DNA of 64,000 nt, taken from positions 248,001 through 312,000 of the forward strand of contig NZ_QLYX01000001.1 of the NCBI RefSeq assembly GCF_003289645.1. Reading direction: 5' to 3'. A program made the translations under genes and the position numbers. Under the pieces are notes generated by a model. That model made no database searches, was not told the origin of the DNA, and saw nothing but the letters and a program-made list of their open reading frames with translations. Position 1 is the stretch's first letter, and every line of letters begins with the position of its first letter. Of the stretch, positions 36,051-45,736 are shown piece by piece. This DNA is from Actinomadura craniellae. Its GTDB lineage: Bacteria; Actinomycetota; Actinomycetes; Streptosporangiales; Streptosporangiaceae.

Positions 36051-36958
36051 CCGCGTCCGAAGAGCCGTGGCGCTGGGACGAGGCCGTCTGGCGCGGCCAT
36101 CTCGACCTGGTCCGGGCCGGTCGCTCCCTGAAGCCGGCCCGCTGGCCGGGGGAGGCGCGGGTCGCGGTGGCCGTGTCCTTCGACTCCGACCATGAGACGA
36201 TCCCGCTGCGGGACGGCCAGACGTCCCCAGGGCAGCTCGCCCAGGGCGAGTACGGCGCGCGCGCCGGCGTGCCGCGGATCCTGCGGATGCTGGAGCGCCA
36301 CGGCATCCCGGCGACCTTCTTCATGCCGGCCGTCTCGGCACTGGCACACCCCGAAGAGGCCCGCGCGTACGTCGCCGCCGGGCACGAGATCGCCGCGCAC
36401 GGCTGGATCCACGAGCGGACCACGCTGCTGCCGCCCGCGGACGAGCGGGCCCTCACCGAGCGCTCGCTGGACACCCTGGAGCGGATCTGCGGGGTGCGCC
36501 CCGTCGGGATCCGGACGCCGTCCTGGGACTTCAGCCCGAGCACGCTGTCGATCATCCGGGATCTCGGCCTGACCTACGACTCGTCGCTGATGGCGGACGA
36601 CGAGCCGTACGAGATCCTCGCAGGCGGCGAGCCGACCGGGCTGGTCGAGATACCCGTCGACTGGATCCGCGACGACGCCCCCTATTTCGTGATGGACCGG
36701 TTCGGCTCCGCCCGCCCGTACATCGCGCCGCGCGACGTGCTGGAGATCTGGCGCGACGAGTTCGACCTCGCCCGCGCCGAGGGCGGGCTGTTCCAGCTGA
36801 CCCTGCACCCGCACGTGATCGGGCACCGTTCGAGGATGCGGGTGCTCGACGCGCTGCTGAGCCATGTGACCGGCTACGACGACGTGTGGTGTGCCACCCA
36901 TGCGCAGGTCGCGGAGGTGGTGAGAGGTTCGCTTCCAGCACCCGCCATCAAAGGTTGA
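36041..36958 (+). CDS. Polysaccharide-deacetylase-like hydrolase (HpPgdA/cyclic-imidase group), 305 aa
   Basis: This is a NodB-fold enzyme without signal peptide. VAVSFDSDHE (45-52) supplies the catalytic and metal Asp residues, HGWIHERT the metal His pair, RTPSWDFSPSTLSII the substrate loop, and LTLHPHVIGHRSRM the late His. The cytoplasmic location and the F-D-S-D-H start match the group containing H. pylori PgdA and bacterial cyclic imidases (dihydropyrimidinase-like ring-opening activity) rather than chitin deacetylases. In this context I favour opening of a cyclic imide or amide, which would feed the nitrilase-like amidase. The start ATG 36041 overlaps the C45 gene. Confidence 0.8.
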   Translation: MGLTASEEPWRWDEAVWRGHLDLVRAGRSLKPARWPGEARVAVAVSFDSDHETIPLRDGQTSPGQLAQGEYGARAGVPRILRMLERHGIPATFFMPAVSALAHPEEARAYVAAGHEIAAHGWIHERTTLLPPADERALTERSLDTLERICGVRPVGIRTPSWDFSPSTLSIIRDLGLTYDSSLMADDEPYEILAGGEPTGLVEIPVDWIRDDAPYFVMDRFGSARPYIAPRDVLEIWRDEFDLARAEGGLFQLTLHPHVIGHRSRMRVLDALLSHVTGYDDVWCATHAQVAEVVRGSLPAPAIKG

Positions 36959-37061
36959 TAATACGTCCTTTAAATTCCAGGATCGCGACTGCCGCCGACG
37001 CGCGCTCGATGCCGCTCCCGGCTGGCTCCGCGCAGATCCGACACCGCAGGAAGGACCCCAC

Positions 37062-38564
37062 GTGCGCACCCGAGCCGACTGGGAGCAACTGGCGCGAACC
37101 CTCCGATTCCGGCGGAACGCGTTCATCGACGGCTCCTTCGCCCCCGCCGCGGCCGGCGAGGAGTTCGAGACCCGCAACCCGGCCACCGGCGCAGTGATCA
37201 CCACGGTCGCCCGGGCCCGGACGACCGACGTCGACTGGGCCGTCCGCGCCGCCCGCCGCTCGTTCGAGGCGGGGTCATGGTCGCGGGCGAAGCCGGCGCA
37301 CCGCAAGGCCGTCCTCCTCCGGCTCGCGGACCTGATCCGCTCGAACGCCGACGAGCTCGCGTTGCTCGACACCCTCGACGGCGGGAAGCTCATCGCCGAC
37401 ACCTGGTCCTACGACGTCCCGGACAGCGCCGCCACCGTGCAGTGGTACGCCGAGACCACCGACAAGCAGTACGGAGAGGTCGCCCCGACCGGGCCCGGCG
37501 ACCTGGCGATCGTCACCCGCGAACCGGTGGGTGTGGTCGGCGCCGTCGTGCCGTGGAACTACCCGCTGGGCATGGCGATCTGGAAGATCGCCCCAGCGCT
37601 CGCCACCGGCAACAGCATGGTGGTCAAGCCCGCCGAGGACTCGCCGCTGTCCGCGCTGCGGCTCGCCGAACTCGCGGCCGAGGCCGGACTTCCGGACGGC
37701 GTCCTGAACGTGGTGCCCGGCTACGGGGCCGAGGCCGGACGCGCGCTCGGTGAGCATCCCGACGTCGACGCCATCGGCTTCACCGGCTCGACCGCCGTGG
37801 GAAAGCTCTTCCTCGGCTACGCCGGCGCCTCCAACATGAAGCAGGTCTGGCTCGAATGCGGCGGGAAGAGCGCGAACGTGGTCTTCGCGGACGCCGCGGA
37901 CCTGGACGTCGTCGCGGACAAGGTGGTCCTGGGAATCTACTCCTGCGCCGGCCAGATCTGCTCCGCCGGCTCGCGGCTGCTGGTGGAGGAGCGGGTCGCC
38001 GACGACCTGACCGACCGGATCGCGACCCGGGCCCGGGCCCTGCGGGTCGGCGACCCACTCGACCCGGAGAGCACCATGGGCCCGCTGGTGAGCAGGACCC
38101 AACTGGACCGGGTCATGGGATACGTGGCGGCCGGGCGGGCCGAGGCGAGACTCGCGTTCGGCGGCCACCGCCTGCACCAGGAGACGGGCGGCCACTACCT
38201 CGAGCCGACGGCGTTCACCGAGGTCGGCCCGACCGCGACGATCGCGCGTGAAGAGATCTTCGGGCCGGTGCTGGCGATCACGACGTTCCGCGAGGAACAC
38301 GAGGCGATCACGCGCGCGAACGCCACCGACTACGGGCTCGCCGCGTCCGTCTTCACCACCGACATCCACCGCGCCCACCGGATGGCGGCGGCCCTGCGCG
38401 CGGGCACGGTGTCGGTGAACACGGTCGACGCGCTCGACGTCACCACGCCGTTCGGCGGGGTGAAACAGTCCGGCTTCGGCCGCGACCTCTCGCTGCACGC
38501 CCTGGAGAAGTACACCTCGCTGAAGACCACATGGTTCGCTGGCGCTACGAAAGGACGACCGTGA
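37062..38564 (+). CDS. Aldehyde dehydrogenase (PuuC/betaine-aldehyde type), 500 aa
   Basis: The full-length ALDH shows VVGAVVPWNYP, KPAEDSPLSA, FTGSTAVGKL, general-base Glu in LECGGKSANVVF (a Cys replaces the common Leu next to it), and nucleophile Cys300 in GQICSAGSR. The closing segment is FGGVKQSGFGRDLS. The closest functional groups I recall are gamma-glutamyl-aminobutyraldehyde and betaine-aldehyde dehydrogenases. GTG 37062 is used. The stop overlaps the GTG of the GMC oxidoreductase gene, implying that the pair oxidises an alcohol to its acid in two steps. Confidence 0.92.
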   Translation: MRTRADWEQLARTLRFRRNAFIDGSFAPAAAGEEFETRNPATGAVITTVARARTTDVDWAVRAARRSFEAGSWSRAKPAHRKAVLLRLADLIRSNADELALLDTLDGGKLIADTWSYDVPDSAATVQWYAETTDKQYGEVAPTGPGDLAIVTREPVGVVGAVVPWNYPLGMAIWKIAPALATGNSMVVKPAEDSPLSALRLAELAAEAGLPDGVLNVVPGYGAEAGRALGEHPDVDAIGFTGSTAVGKLFLGYAGASNMKQVWLECGGKSANVVFADAADLDVVADKVVLGIYSCAGQICSAGSRLLVEERVADDLTDRIATRARALRVGDPLDPESTMGPLVSRTQLDRVMGYVAAGRAEARLAFGGHRLHQETGGHYLEPTAFTEVGPTATIAREEIFGPVLAITTFREEHEAITRANATDYGLAASVFTTDIHRAHRMAAALRAGTVSVNTVDALDVTTPFGGVKQSGFGRDLSLHALEKYTSLKTTWFAGATKGRP

Positions 38565-40123
38565 CCTCCCCCGAAGCCCCGCCGCTCGTCGACTACCTCG
38601 TGCTCGGCGGCGGAACCGCCGGCTGCATCGTGGCCTCGCGGCTGAGCGAGGACCCCGAGGTGACGGTGTCGCTGGTCGAAGCCGGACCGAGCGACGCCGA
38701 CGAACCGCGGGCGCACCGGATCCAGCGGTGGCCGGAGATGCTGGAAGGGGAGTACGACCTCGACTACCGCAGCGTTCCCCAGGAGCGCGGGAACTCGTTC
38801 ATCCGCCAGGCCCGGCTGCGGATCCTGGGCGGCTGCTCGACCGCGAACACCATGATCACCTGGCGTCCCTTCCGCGGCGACCTCGACGAGTGGGTGGCCT
38901 TCGGTGCCGACGGGTGGGACTACGAGACCGTCAACCCGTACTTCGACCGGCTGCGCGCGCCGGTCACCCCCATCCCCCCGCAGGACCGGAACCCCTACCT
39001 CCGGGACGTGATCGACGCCGCGGCGGCGGCACTCGACCTGCCCGTGCGCGAGTCCTGGAACGACACCGAGTTCCGCACCGGCGCCGGCTACTTCGAGATC
39101 GGCTACGACCCGGCGACCAACCACCGGTCGTCCGCGTCCTCCACCTACATCCGCGGCGGAGCCGCCGACCGGGAGAACCTGCACCTCCTCCTCGGGGCAC
39201 TGGTGGAGCGGGTGATCGTCGAGGACGGCCGCGCCGTCGGAGCGGTGGTGCGCCGGGCCGACGGCAGGCTCCGCGAGCTGAGGGCCCGCCGGGAGGTGGT
39301 CGTCTGCTGCGGCGCGATCGACTCTCCCGCGCTGCTGATGCGCTCGGGGATCGGCCCGCGCGCGGTCCTCGCCGCCGCCGGCATCGACGTCCTGGTCGAC
39401 CTCCCCGGTGTCGGCGAGAACCTCCAGGACCACGCGGAGGGCCTGGTCATCTGGGAGGCGACGGGGGAGCGCCCCTCGACCCGGGCGACCGGGTGGGACG
39501 CCGGCTACGTCGCGATCGTCGACGAGGACAGCGTGGTCCCCGACGTGTCGACGCACATCCCCCTCGAGACCTGGGGCGTGAACGCCGAGCGGTACGGGGC
39601 GGTGCTCCCGGACAACAACGTCTCGCTGGTGCCCAACGTCGGCAAGCCGCGAAGCCGCGGCCGGGTCTGGATCACCTCGCCCGATCCGGAGGCGCCGCCG
39701 TCGATCGACTACCGCTACTTCACCGACCCGGACGGGCACGACGAGCGGATGCTCGTCGCCGGCGCCCGGCTGGCGCGGCGGGTCGCGGAGCAGGAGCCGT
39801 TCGCCTCGCATCTCGTCCGCGAGGTGTTCCCGGGACCCGACGTCCAGACCGACGCCGAGCTCTCGGCGGTGCTGCGGGCGACCCACCAGACCGTCTACCA
39901 CGTGTCGTGCACCTGCAAGATGGGAGCCGACGACGACCCGATGGCCGTCCTGGACCCGCACCTGCGAGTTCGAGGGATCGACGGCCTGCGCGTCGTCGAC
40001 GCGTCCGTGTTCCCCACCATCCCGGCGCTGAACCCGGTCGGTCTGGTCATGACCGTCGCGGAGCGGGCCGCCGATCTGATCCGCGGCGAGAACGGTGCCG
40101 GCTCCTCGCCGGCCGGTGGCTGA
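38561..40123 (+). CDS. GMC-family FAD alcohol oxidoreductase (choline dehydrogenase-like), 520 aa
   Basis: The N-terminal FAD motif is YLVLGGGTAGCIVASRLSED (near 12-31), followed by the GMC signature RILGGCSTANTMITWRPFRG, where the glycine/serine stretch is conserved. The catalytic His is in QTVYHVSCTCKMG, and the C-terminal VVDASVFPTIPALNP block is intact. AAAGGA precedes GTG 38561, which overlaps the aldehyde dehydrogenase stop. The enzyme should oxidise a primary alcohol such as choline, or a hydroxyethyl amide such as gamma-glutamyl-ethanolamide, to an aldehyde for the coupled ALDH. It is the last gene of the catabolic island. Confidence 0.92.
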   Translation: MTSPEAPPLVDYLVLGGGTAGCIVASRLSEDPEVTVSLVEAGPSDADEPRAHRIQRWPEMLEGEYDLDYRSVPQERGNSFIRQARLRILGGCSTANTMITWRPFRGDLDEWVAFGADGWDYETVNPYFDRLRAPVTPIPPQDRNPYLRDVIDAAAAALDLPVRESWNDTEFRTGAGYFEIGYDPATNHRSSASSTYIRGGAADRENLHLLLGALVERVIVEDGRAVGAVVRRADGRLRELRARREVVVCCGAIDSPALLMRSGIGPRAVLAAAGIDVLVDLPGVGENLQDHAEGLVIWEATGERPSTRATGWDAGYVAIVDEDSVVPDVSTHIPLETWGVNAERYGAVLPDNNVSLVPNVGKPRSRGRVWITSPDPEAPPSIDYRYFTDPDGHDERMLVAGARLARRVAEQEPFASHLVREVFPGPDVQTDAELSAVLRATHQTVYHVSCTCKMGADDDPMAVLDPHLRVRGIDGLRVVDASVFPTIPALNPVGLVMTVAERAADLIRGENGAGSSPAGG

Positions 40124-40149
40124 CCAGGCGTGGAAACGATCGGCCCGCC

Positions 40150-41151
40150 CTATCGCCCGTCCTGCCGGTAGCGGCCGGGCGGGACGCCCTTCCAGCGGCG
40201 GAACGCGTGGATGAACGCGGCGGGTTCGGAGTAACCGAGCCGCCGGGCGATGTCCTGCGCGGGCAGGCCTTCCCCGAGCAACCGCTCGGCGAGGCCGGCC
40301 CGCACGTCGTCCAGCAGCTCGCGGTAGCCGGTGCCCTCGGCGGCGAGCCTGCGGCGCACGGTGCGCGGGCTGACCGCCAGCCGGGCGGCGACGCCGTCGA
40401 GACCGAGGGCGGGGTCGCGCACCAGCATGGCGCGGACCCGCACGGCGAAGCTCCGGCCGGCGTCGGCCCGGCCGTTACCGGCCAGCCGGGCCAGGGCCTT
40501 TTCGGACCGTCGCACGATGTGGTGGTCGGCCATCGGTAGCGGCCGGTCCAGTAACGCGGCGTCCAGCGCGATGAGGTTGCGGGCGGCCGAGAAGACGGGG
40601 TCGATCCCGAAGAACCCGCGGTAGTGGTCGGCGTGCGCCGGGGCCGGATAGGTGAAATGGAGCCGGCGCGGCGTCACGGACGTGAACATCATCTCCTGGT
40701 GCAAGGTCATCGCCATGGCCATGTCCCGCTCCAGGAAGAAGGTCCGCGTTTTCGCCGGAAGCCCGCCGGCGTCCAGCAGGATCCGGTACTCGACCTGGTC
40801 GATCTCCATCCGCGCTTCCGTCATGGCGAAGGTGTGGTCGGCATGGCGGAGCCAGAAGCCGGCCGCCTCCCGCGCGGTGGGACAGCTCATCATCCCGATC
40901 GCCCAGACGCCGTACGCGGTGAAATGCATCCGGGATCCGGCGATCAAGCCGAGTCCCGGCTCGTCGCAGGCGTCCAGCAGGTTGGCCACGGCGTCGAGTT
41001 CCTGGCCGGCGTCGATCTCATGCTCGGGGTCGGTCAGATCCTCGTCGGACAGGCCGGTGCCGGCCAGGCAGCGCTCCGCGGTCACTCCGTGCTCGGCCGC
41101 CAGCCCTACGATCACCGCCAGGCCGGCCGTGGCCCGCCGCGTGGTGCCCAT
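40150..41151 (-). CDS. AraC-family regulator with arabinose-binding-like N-terminal domain (OruR/ArgR type), 333 aa
   Basis: The C-terminal third holds two HTHs: LGLDGVAARLAVSPRTVRRR and GLPAQDIARRLGYSEPAAFI, followed by H-A-F-R-R-W-K-G-x-P-P-G-R-Y-R, the XylS/AraC signature. The N-terminal domain (about 20-210) with LTDPEHEIDAGQELDAVANL is the PF12625-type ligand domain of regulators for ornithine, choline or steroid catabolism. It is divergent from the P450 gene and likely controls it. GGGAGG lies ahead of ATG 41151. It could equally respond to substrates of the preceding GMC/ALDH genes. Confidence 0.9.
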   Translation of the reverse strand: MGTTRRATAGLAVIVGLAAEHGVTAERCLAGTGLSDEDLTDPEHEIDAGQELDAVANLLDACDEPGLGLIAGSRMHFTAYGVWAIGMMSCPTAREAAGFWLRHADHTFAMTEARMEIDQVEYRILLDAGGLPAKTRTFFLERDMAMAMTLHQEMMFTSVTPRRLHFTYPAPAHADHYRGFFGIDPVFSAARNLIALDAALLDRPLPMADHHIVRRSEKALARLAGNGRADAGRSFAVRVRAMLVRDPALGLDGVAARLAVSPRTVRRRLAAEGTGYRELLDDVRAGLAERLLGEGLPAQDIARRLGYSEPAAFIHAFRRWKGVPPGRYRQDGR

Positions 41152-41299
41152 GCGCGCCTCCCGGGACGGGTCGTGCCCTGACCGGAATTATCAACCCGGC
41201 TGGCCGCCGCGCGCATGGTCAGGAGCGAACAGGACGCCTACCGTCATCTCGTAGCGGGCGCTGTCCGGCTGCGCCGTTCGAGTGGAGAGCGTGATCATC

Positions 41300-42571
41300 A
41301 TGACCTCGACCCGACCCCCGTTCGACGAGATCGACATATCCAGCGAGGAGTTCTGGGCACAGTCGCCCGACCACCGCGACAAGGCGTTCGCCGTGCTGCG
41401 CCAGGAACGGCCGGTGTCGTGGCACCGGCCGCTGGCGGGCGGCATGGTGGAGCCGACCTGCACGGGTTTCTGGGCGGTGGTGCGGCACGAGGACATCGTC
41501 ACGGTGAGCCGTAACCCCCGGGTGTTCTCGTCGGCGGCCGAGAACGGCGGGGTCGGCCTGGCCGACGTCCCGCCCGACACGCTCAAGGCCATGGTGTCGA
41601 TCCTGGTGATGGACGACCCCGAGCATCTCCGCCAGCGCAAGTTGATCAGCTCGGTGTTCACCCCCCGCCGGGTGGCCATGATCGAGGGGCAGATCAGGGC
41701 CCAGGCGCGGCGGATCGTGGCCGACCTGGCGAGCGACCGTACCGGCGCGGCGGACTTCGTCGATGCGGTGTCCAAACGGCTGCCGATGTGGACGATCTCC
41801 GAGATGCTCGGGGTGCCCGAGCAACTGCGCGAGGTGGTCGCGGAGAACGGCAACACCATCGCCGGCTGCGCCGACGACGAGTACCAGGACGGCCGCAGCC
41901 CGATGGAGGTGATCTTCGACGCCATTCTCGTCCAGCGCGAGCTCATGACGGAGCTGATGGCCGCCCGCCGGGCCGAGCCGCGCGACGACCTGATCACCGA
42001 GCTGGTGCACGCGGAGATCGAGGGGGAGCGGCTCACCGACGACGAGTTGCACGCCTTCCTGCTGCTGCTGTGCCTGGCCGGCAACGACACCACCCGGCAC
42101 ACGACCAGCCTCACGATGAAGGCGCTCACCGACTTCCCCGACCAGCGCGCGCTGCTGCTCGCGGACCTGCCCGGCCGGCTGCCCGCGGCCGTCGACGAGT
42201 TCCTGCGCTGGTCCAGCACCGTCCAGATGTTCTCCCGGACCGTGCTGGAGGACGTCGAGCTGAACGGCCGGCCGATCGCGGCGGGCGACAGGGTCGTGGT
42301 CTTCTACCCTTCGGGCAACCGGGACGAGGAGGTCTTCACCGACCCGCACCGTTTCGACGTGACCCGCACGCCCAACCCGCACATCGCGTTCGGCGGCGGG
42401 GGACCGCACTACTGTCTCGGCAGCCACCTGGCCCGGACCCAGCTGCACGCGATCTTCACCGAGTTGCTGACCCGGCTGCCGGACCTGCGGGCGGGAGAGC
42501 CGGAGTTCGTGGTCGGCAACGCCATCCGCGGGGTCAAGAGGATGCCCTGCACCTTCACCCCGACCGGCTGA
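41300..42571 (+). CDS. Cytochrome P450, 423 aa
   Basis: The I-helix oxygen-activation motif is LAGNDTTRHTTS, the K-helix E-F-L-R supplies ExxR, and the heme loop is FGGGGPHYCLGSHLAR with the ligand Cys near residue 372. HIAFGGG and the M-D-D-P-E-H-x-R-x-R-K substrate-entry block place it with CYP125/142-like and terpene-hydroxylating bacterial P450s. The substrate is probably hydrophobic (steroid, terpenoid or fatty). ATG 41300 is chosen with GGAGAG upstream, and GTG 41282 is possible. No ferredoxin gene is adjacent, so electron partners are elsewhere. It is divergent from the AraC regulator and convergent with the LuxR gene. Confidence 0.93.
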   Translation: MTSTRPPFDEIDISSEEFWAQSPDHRDKAFAVLRQERPVSWHRPLAGGMVEPTCTGFWAVVRHEDIVTVSRNPRVFSSAAENGGVGLADVPPDTLKAMVSILVMDDPEHLRQRKLISSVFTPRRVAMIEGQIRAQARRIVADLASDRTGAADFVDAVSKRLPMWTISEMLGVPEQLREVVAENGNTIAGCADDEYQDGRSPMEVIFDAILVQRELMTELMAARRAEPRDDLITELVHAEIEGERLTDDELHAFLLLLCLAGNDTTRHTTSLTMKALTDFPDQRALLLADLPGRLPAAVDEFLRWSSTVQMFSRTVLEDVELNGRPIAAGDRVVVFYPSGNRDEEVFTDPHRFDVTRTPNPHIAFGGGGPHYCLGSHLARTQLHAIFTELLTRLPDLRAGEPEFVVGNAIRGVKRMPCTFTPTG

Positions 42572-42590
42572 CGCCTCCGGGCCGCAGGGG

Positions 42591-43619
42591 TCAGTGCGCC
42601 GCCTCGGTTTCGACGAAGCAGCGGACGCCGGGGCGCAGCAACATGCCCGGCAGGGGGCGGACGAGGCCCTCCCGGACCGCGACCCCGGACGCCTCGGCGC
42701 GTGACCGCACGTCGATCCTGTCCAGGACGTGCCCGACATGGCTATGCACCGTCCGCGGCGACACCATGAGTTCGGCGGCGATCGCCTGGTCGGTCATGCC
42801 CATGGCGAGGCGGGTGAGCACGTCCAGCTCCCGCTCGGTGAGCCCGTACGGCGGGGCGCAGGGCCGCTCCTGCACGAGCGTTCCCAGCCCGGTCTGCCGG
42901 GCGAGGAGCAGCCGCACCCATGCGCCGCCGGCGGGCCAGAGCATCCGCAGCCGGTGGCCGGCCGAGGCGGCGAAGTCGTCGACGACCTGCCGCAGCCGGG
43001 CGTCGGCCAGCGCGGCGGGGCGCGTCCGGTCGGGGACGTCCAGGACCTGGCCGTCGCGGACCACGGCGGCCCGCGCCGGGCGAGCGTGCGGGGCGCCGGC
43101 CGACAGCGACCGGTGCGCTTCCGCGAACGGGTCGGCGATCGCGGCGAAGACGGGCAGGACCGCCTGCAGCGTCTCCTGCGCCGCATCGTCGAATCGGCGG
43201 GCACGGGAACTGGAGATGTGCACCAGGCCGACATAGCGCCCGTTGCGCCGCAGCGCCCCGGTCATACCGTCGCGGAAACCGGCGGGCGCGAGGTGGTGCT
43301 CGTAGATCCAACCGTGGCGGAAGGACTGTCCCGGCTCGGTCGAGATCGACGGGGGCAACGGTCCGGCGAGCACGGCCTCGAACCACCGGCTCCGCACGAA
43401 GTCGCCGCTCAGCACGTCGAGCACTCCGCCCGGATAGGCGTGCGAGGCCATACCGCGATGCGCGCCGCCGACCGGGTCCCGGCACACCACCGCGCACGCG
43501 TCGCCGGACAGCGCCTCGGCGAGCATCTCCACGGCCGCAGTGCCGGCGGCGGTGCGGTCGGGTTCGGCCGCCAGGGCACCGATGCGGGCGGCGAGCGCGA
43601 CCTGTCGCCGAGTCGGCAT
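42591..43619 (-). CDS. LuxR-family regulator with GAF-like N-terminal domain, 342 aa
   Basis: The C-terminal LuxR HTH is clear: YGLTERELDVLTRLAMGMTD, then AIAAELMVSPRTVHSHVGHV (roughly 265-310). The N-terminal part (about 10-190) looks like a GAF-type sensor with an ACAVVCRDP strand and EHHLAPAGFRDGMTGAL. No phosphoacceptor receiver domain is present, so it is not a classical response regulator. ATG 43619 has CCGGAG at good spacing. It lies between and points away from the HDAC-like gene, and its target could be that gene or the convergent P450. Confidence 0.88.
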   Translation of the reverse strand: MPTRRQVALAARIGALAAEPDRTAAGTAAVEMLAEALSGDACAVVCRDPVGGAHRGMASHAYPGGVLDVLSGDFVRSRWFEAVLAGPLPPSISTEPGQSFRHGWIYEHHLAPAGFRDGMTGALRRNGRYVGLVHISSSRARRFDDAAQETLQAVLPVFAAIADPFAEAHRSLSAGAPHARPARAAVVRDGQVLDVPDRTRPAALADARLRQVVDDFAASAGHRLRMLWPAGGAWVRLLLARQTGLGTLVQERPCAPPYGLTERELDVLTRLAMGMTDQAIAAELMVSPRTVHSHVGHVLDRIDVRSRAEASGVAVREGLVRPLPGMLLRPGVRCFVETEAAH

Positions 43620-43800
43620 GTCGACTCCGGTAATTAAGATCGTTTTGGCCCTGATGGTAGGGGTGGGGCAGCCTCAGGACAAGCGTCCGCACTGCTCAGA
43701 CTGCTCGGCCGCCGCGTGGAATCGGTAAAAGTACGGATGCCGGCCGGTGACCCGTTGCCGTCTACTTGTCTCCGATTCGAACGCGAGGAAGCGGGACGCA

Positions 43801-44928
43801 ATGACGACCGGGTACGTCTATCACGAGCTTTTCGGCTGGCACGACACGGGAACCAACGTCGGGCTTCTCCCCGCCGACCCCGCCGCCGGGCTCCAGCCGT
43901 TCGTCCACTTCGAGAACGCGGAAACCAAGCGGCGCATGCACGAACTCATCGTCGTCAGCGGGCTCATCGACCGACTGGAGCGCATCCGCCCGGTGCACGC
44001 ATCGGAGGAGCAGATCCTGCGCGTGCACACCGAGGCCTACCTCGAACGCATCCGCAGCGAGAGCCGGCTGCCGAAGGGCGGCGACGGCGGCGACGGCTTC
44101 ACACCGTTCGGGCAGGGCGGCTACCAGATCGCGACGCTCGCGGCCGGCGGGGTCATCGCGGCGGTCGACGCGGTCGTCTCGGGCGCGGTGGACAACGCGT
44201 ACGCGCTCGTCCGGCCGCCGGGGCACCACGCGGTCGCCGACCTGGGCATGGGCTTCTGCCTGTTCAGCAACCTGGCGATCGCGGCCAGGCACGCGCAGCA
44301 GGCCCTCGGCGTCGAGCGCATCGCGGTCGTCGACTGGGACGTCCACCACGGCAACGGCACCCAGGCGGCCTTCGAGGACGACCCGTCCGTCCTCACCATC
44401 TCGCTGCACCAGGACAACGTCTTCCCGCCCAACAGCGGGTCCGTCGAGGAGCGCGGCACCGGAGCCGGGCACGGCTACGCGCTCAACGTCCCGCTGCCGC
44501 CCGGGACCGGCGACTACGGTTACCTCTACGCGATGGACCAGGTCGTGGTGCCGGCCATCCGCGCCTTCCAGCCCGACCTCGTCCTCGTCGCGTCCGGTTT
44601 CGACGCGAGCGCCATGGACCCGCTCGCCCGGCAACTGGTCACGTCCGAGGGCTACCGCATGCTCACCGAGCGGCTGATGGCGGTGGCCGAGGAGACCTGC
44701 GACGGCCGCATCGCGATGTCCCACGAGGGCGGCTACAGCCCCGTCTACGTCCCGTTCTGCGGCCTCGCGGTCATGGAGGCCCTCGCCGGCGCGCCGGCGT
44801 TCCCCGACCCGTACGCCCCGATCGTGACCGGCTTCGCCGGCCGCGACCTGCAACCGCACCAGCAGGCCACCGTCGACCGGGTGAGCCCGTTCGTCGCCGA
44901 CCTCACCCGGTCGTCCGCGCCGACCTGA
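43801..44928 (+). CDS. Class II histone-deacetylase-like/acetylpolyamine amidohydrolase, 375 aa
   Basis: Zinc-dependent deacetylase signatures are complete: [20 protein letters not shown] (tandem catalytic His pair), [13 protein letters not shown] (metal Asp and His), and [12 protein letters not shown] (metal Asp). The bacterial family removes acetyl groups from acetylated polyamines or small amides, and some act on lysine. ATG 43801 is used. Its location a few kilobases from an amine catabolic island makes an acetylpolyamine or N-acetyl-amine substrate attractive. It is transcribed alone, convergent with the ABC ATPase gene. Confidence 0.9.
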   Translation: MTTGYVYHELFGWHDTGTNVGLLPADPAAGLQPFVHFENAETKRRMHELIVVSGLIDRLERIRPVHASEEQILRVHTEAYLERIRSESRLPKGGDGGDGFTPFGQGGYQIATLAAGGVIAAVDAVVSGAVDNAYALVRPPGHHAVADLGMGFCLFSNLAIAARHAQQALGVERIAVVDWDVHHGNGTQAAFEDDPSVLTISLHQDNVFPPNSGSVEERGTGAGHGYALNVPLPPGTGDYGYLYAMDQVVVPAIRAFQPDLVLVASGFDASAMDPLARQLVTSEGYRMLTERLMAVAEETCDGRIAMSHEGGYSPVYVPFCGLAVMEALAGAPAFPDPYAPIVTGFAGRDLQPHQQATVDRVSPFVADLTRSSAPT

Positions 44929-44944
44929 AGGCCCGGACCAACGC

Positions 44945-45736
44945 TTACGTGTGCAACGTCGGTGCCCCACAGGCGTCGTGCAGGCGGAGGGCGACCCGGG
45001 GCAGGCCGTCGGGGCCGGAGGTGACATCGGCGTCGACCCGGTAGACCTCGCGGAGCATTTCGGCCGTGACCACCTCCGGCGGGGGGCCGTCCGCGACGAC
45101 GCGCCCGCCGTCCAGCACCACCAGGCGGTGGCAGGCCGCGGCGGCCAGTTGCAGGTCGTGCAGGGCGATCAGCGCGGTGACGCCCAGCCGCCCGACCAGT
45201 CGCAGCACCTCCACCTGGTGGCGCAGGTCGAGGTGGTTGGTGGGCTCGTCCAGGATCAGCAGGCGGGGCTCCTGGACGAGTGCCCGGGCGAGCTGCACGC
45301 GCTGCCGCTCGCCCCCCGACAGGGTGGTCACCGAGCGGTGCGCGAGGTGGGCGACGTCGCAGCGCCGCATCACGTCGGCGACCATCCGGTGCTCGGCGGC
45401 CGACAGCCCGCCGAGCGGGCCCTGGTGCGGGACGCGGCCGAGCGCGACGATCTGCTCGGCGGTGTTCTCCAGGTCCGCGGGGGAGTCCTGGGTGAGCACG
45501 GCCACCTGCCGGGCGACGTCCCTGGCGGGGGTGCGCCACACGTCGGCGCCGCCGACGCGCACCGTGCCGGTGTCGGGCCGCACGCTCCGGTAGACGCAGC
45601 GCAGCAGGCTGGACTTGCCGCTGCCGTTCGGTCCGAGCAGGCCGACGATCTGTCCGGGGGGCACGTGCAGCGTGACCCCCGACAGTCCCGCGGGCGCCCA
45701 GCCCAGCTCGTCGATGTGCAGGGAGACGGCGGTCAT
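44945..45736 (-). CDS. ATP-binding protein of a FecE/BtuD/FhuC-type ABC importer, 263 aa
   Basis: Walker A is GPNGSGKS, the signature LSGGERQRVQLARAL, Walker B LLILDEPTNHLDL, followed by the H-loop ALHDLQLAAA. These match the ATPases of siderophore, heme and cobalamin importers. The ATG at 45736 overlaps the permease stop (ATGA). It is the last gene of the leftward unit that starts at the RiPP precursor. It should power uptake of a metal-chelate from the binding protein and permease encoded just upstream. Confidence 0.93.
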   Translation of the reverse strand: MTAVSLHIDELGWAPAGLSGVTLHVPPGQIVGLLGPNGSGKSSLLRCVYRSVRPDTGTVRVGGADVWRTPARDVARQVAVLTQDSPADLENTAEQIVALGRVPHQGPLGGLSAAEHRMVADVMRRCDVAHLAHRSVTTLSGGERQRVQLARALVQEPRLLILDEPTNHLDLRHQVEVLRLVGRLGVTALIALHDLQLAAAACHRLVVLDGGRVVADGPPPEVVTAEMLREVYRVDADVTSGPDGLPRVALRLHDACGAPTLHT

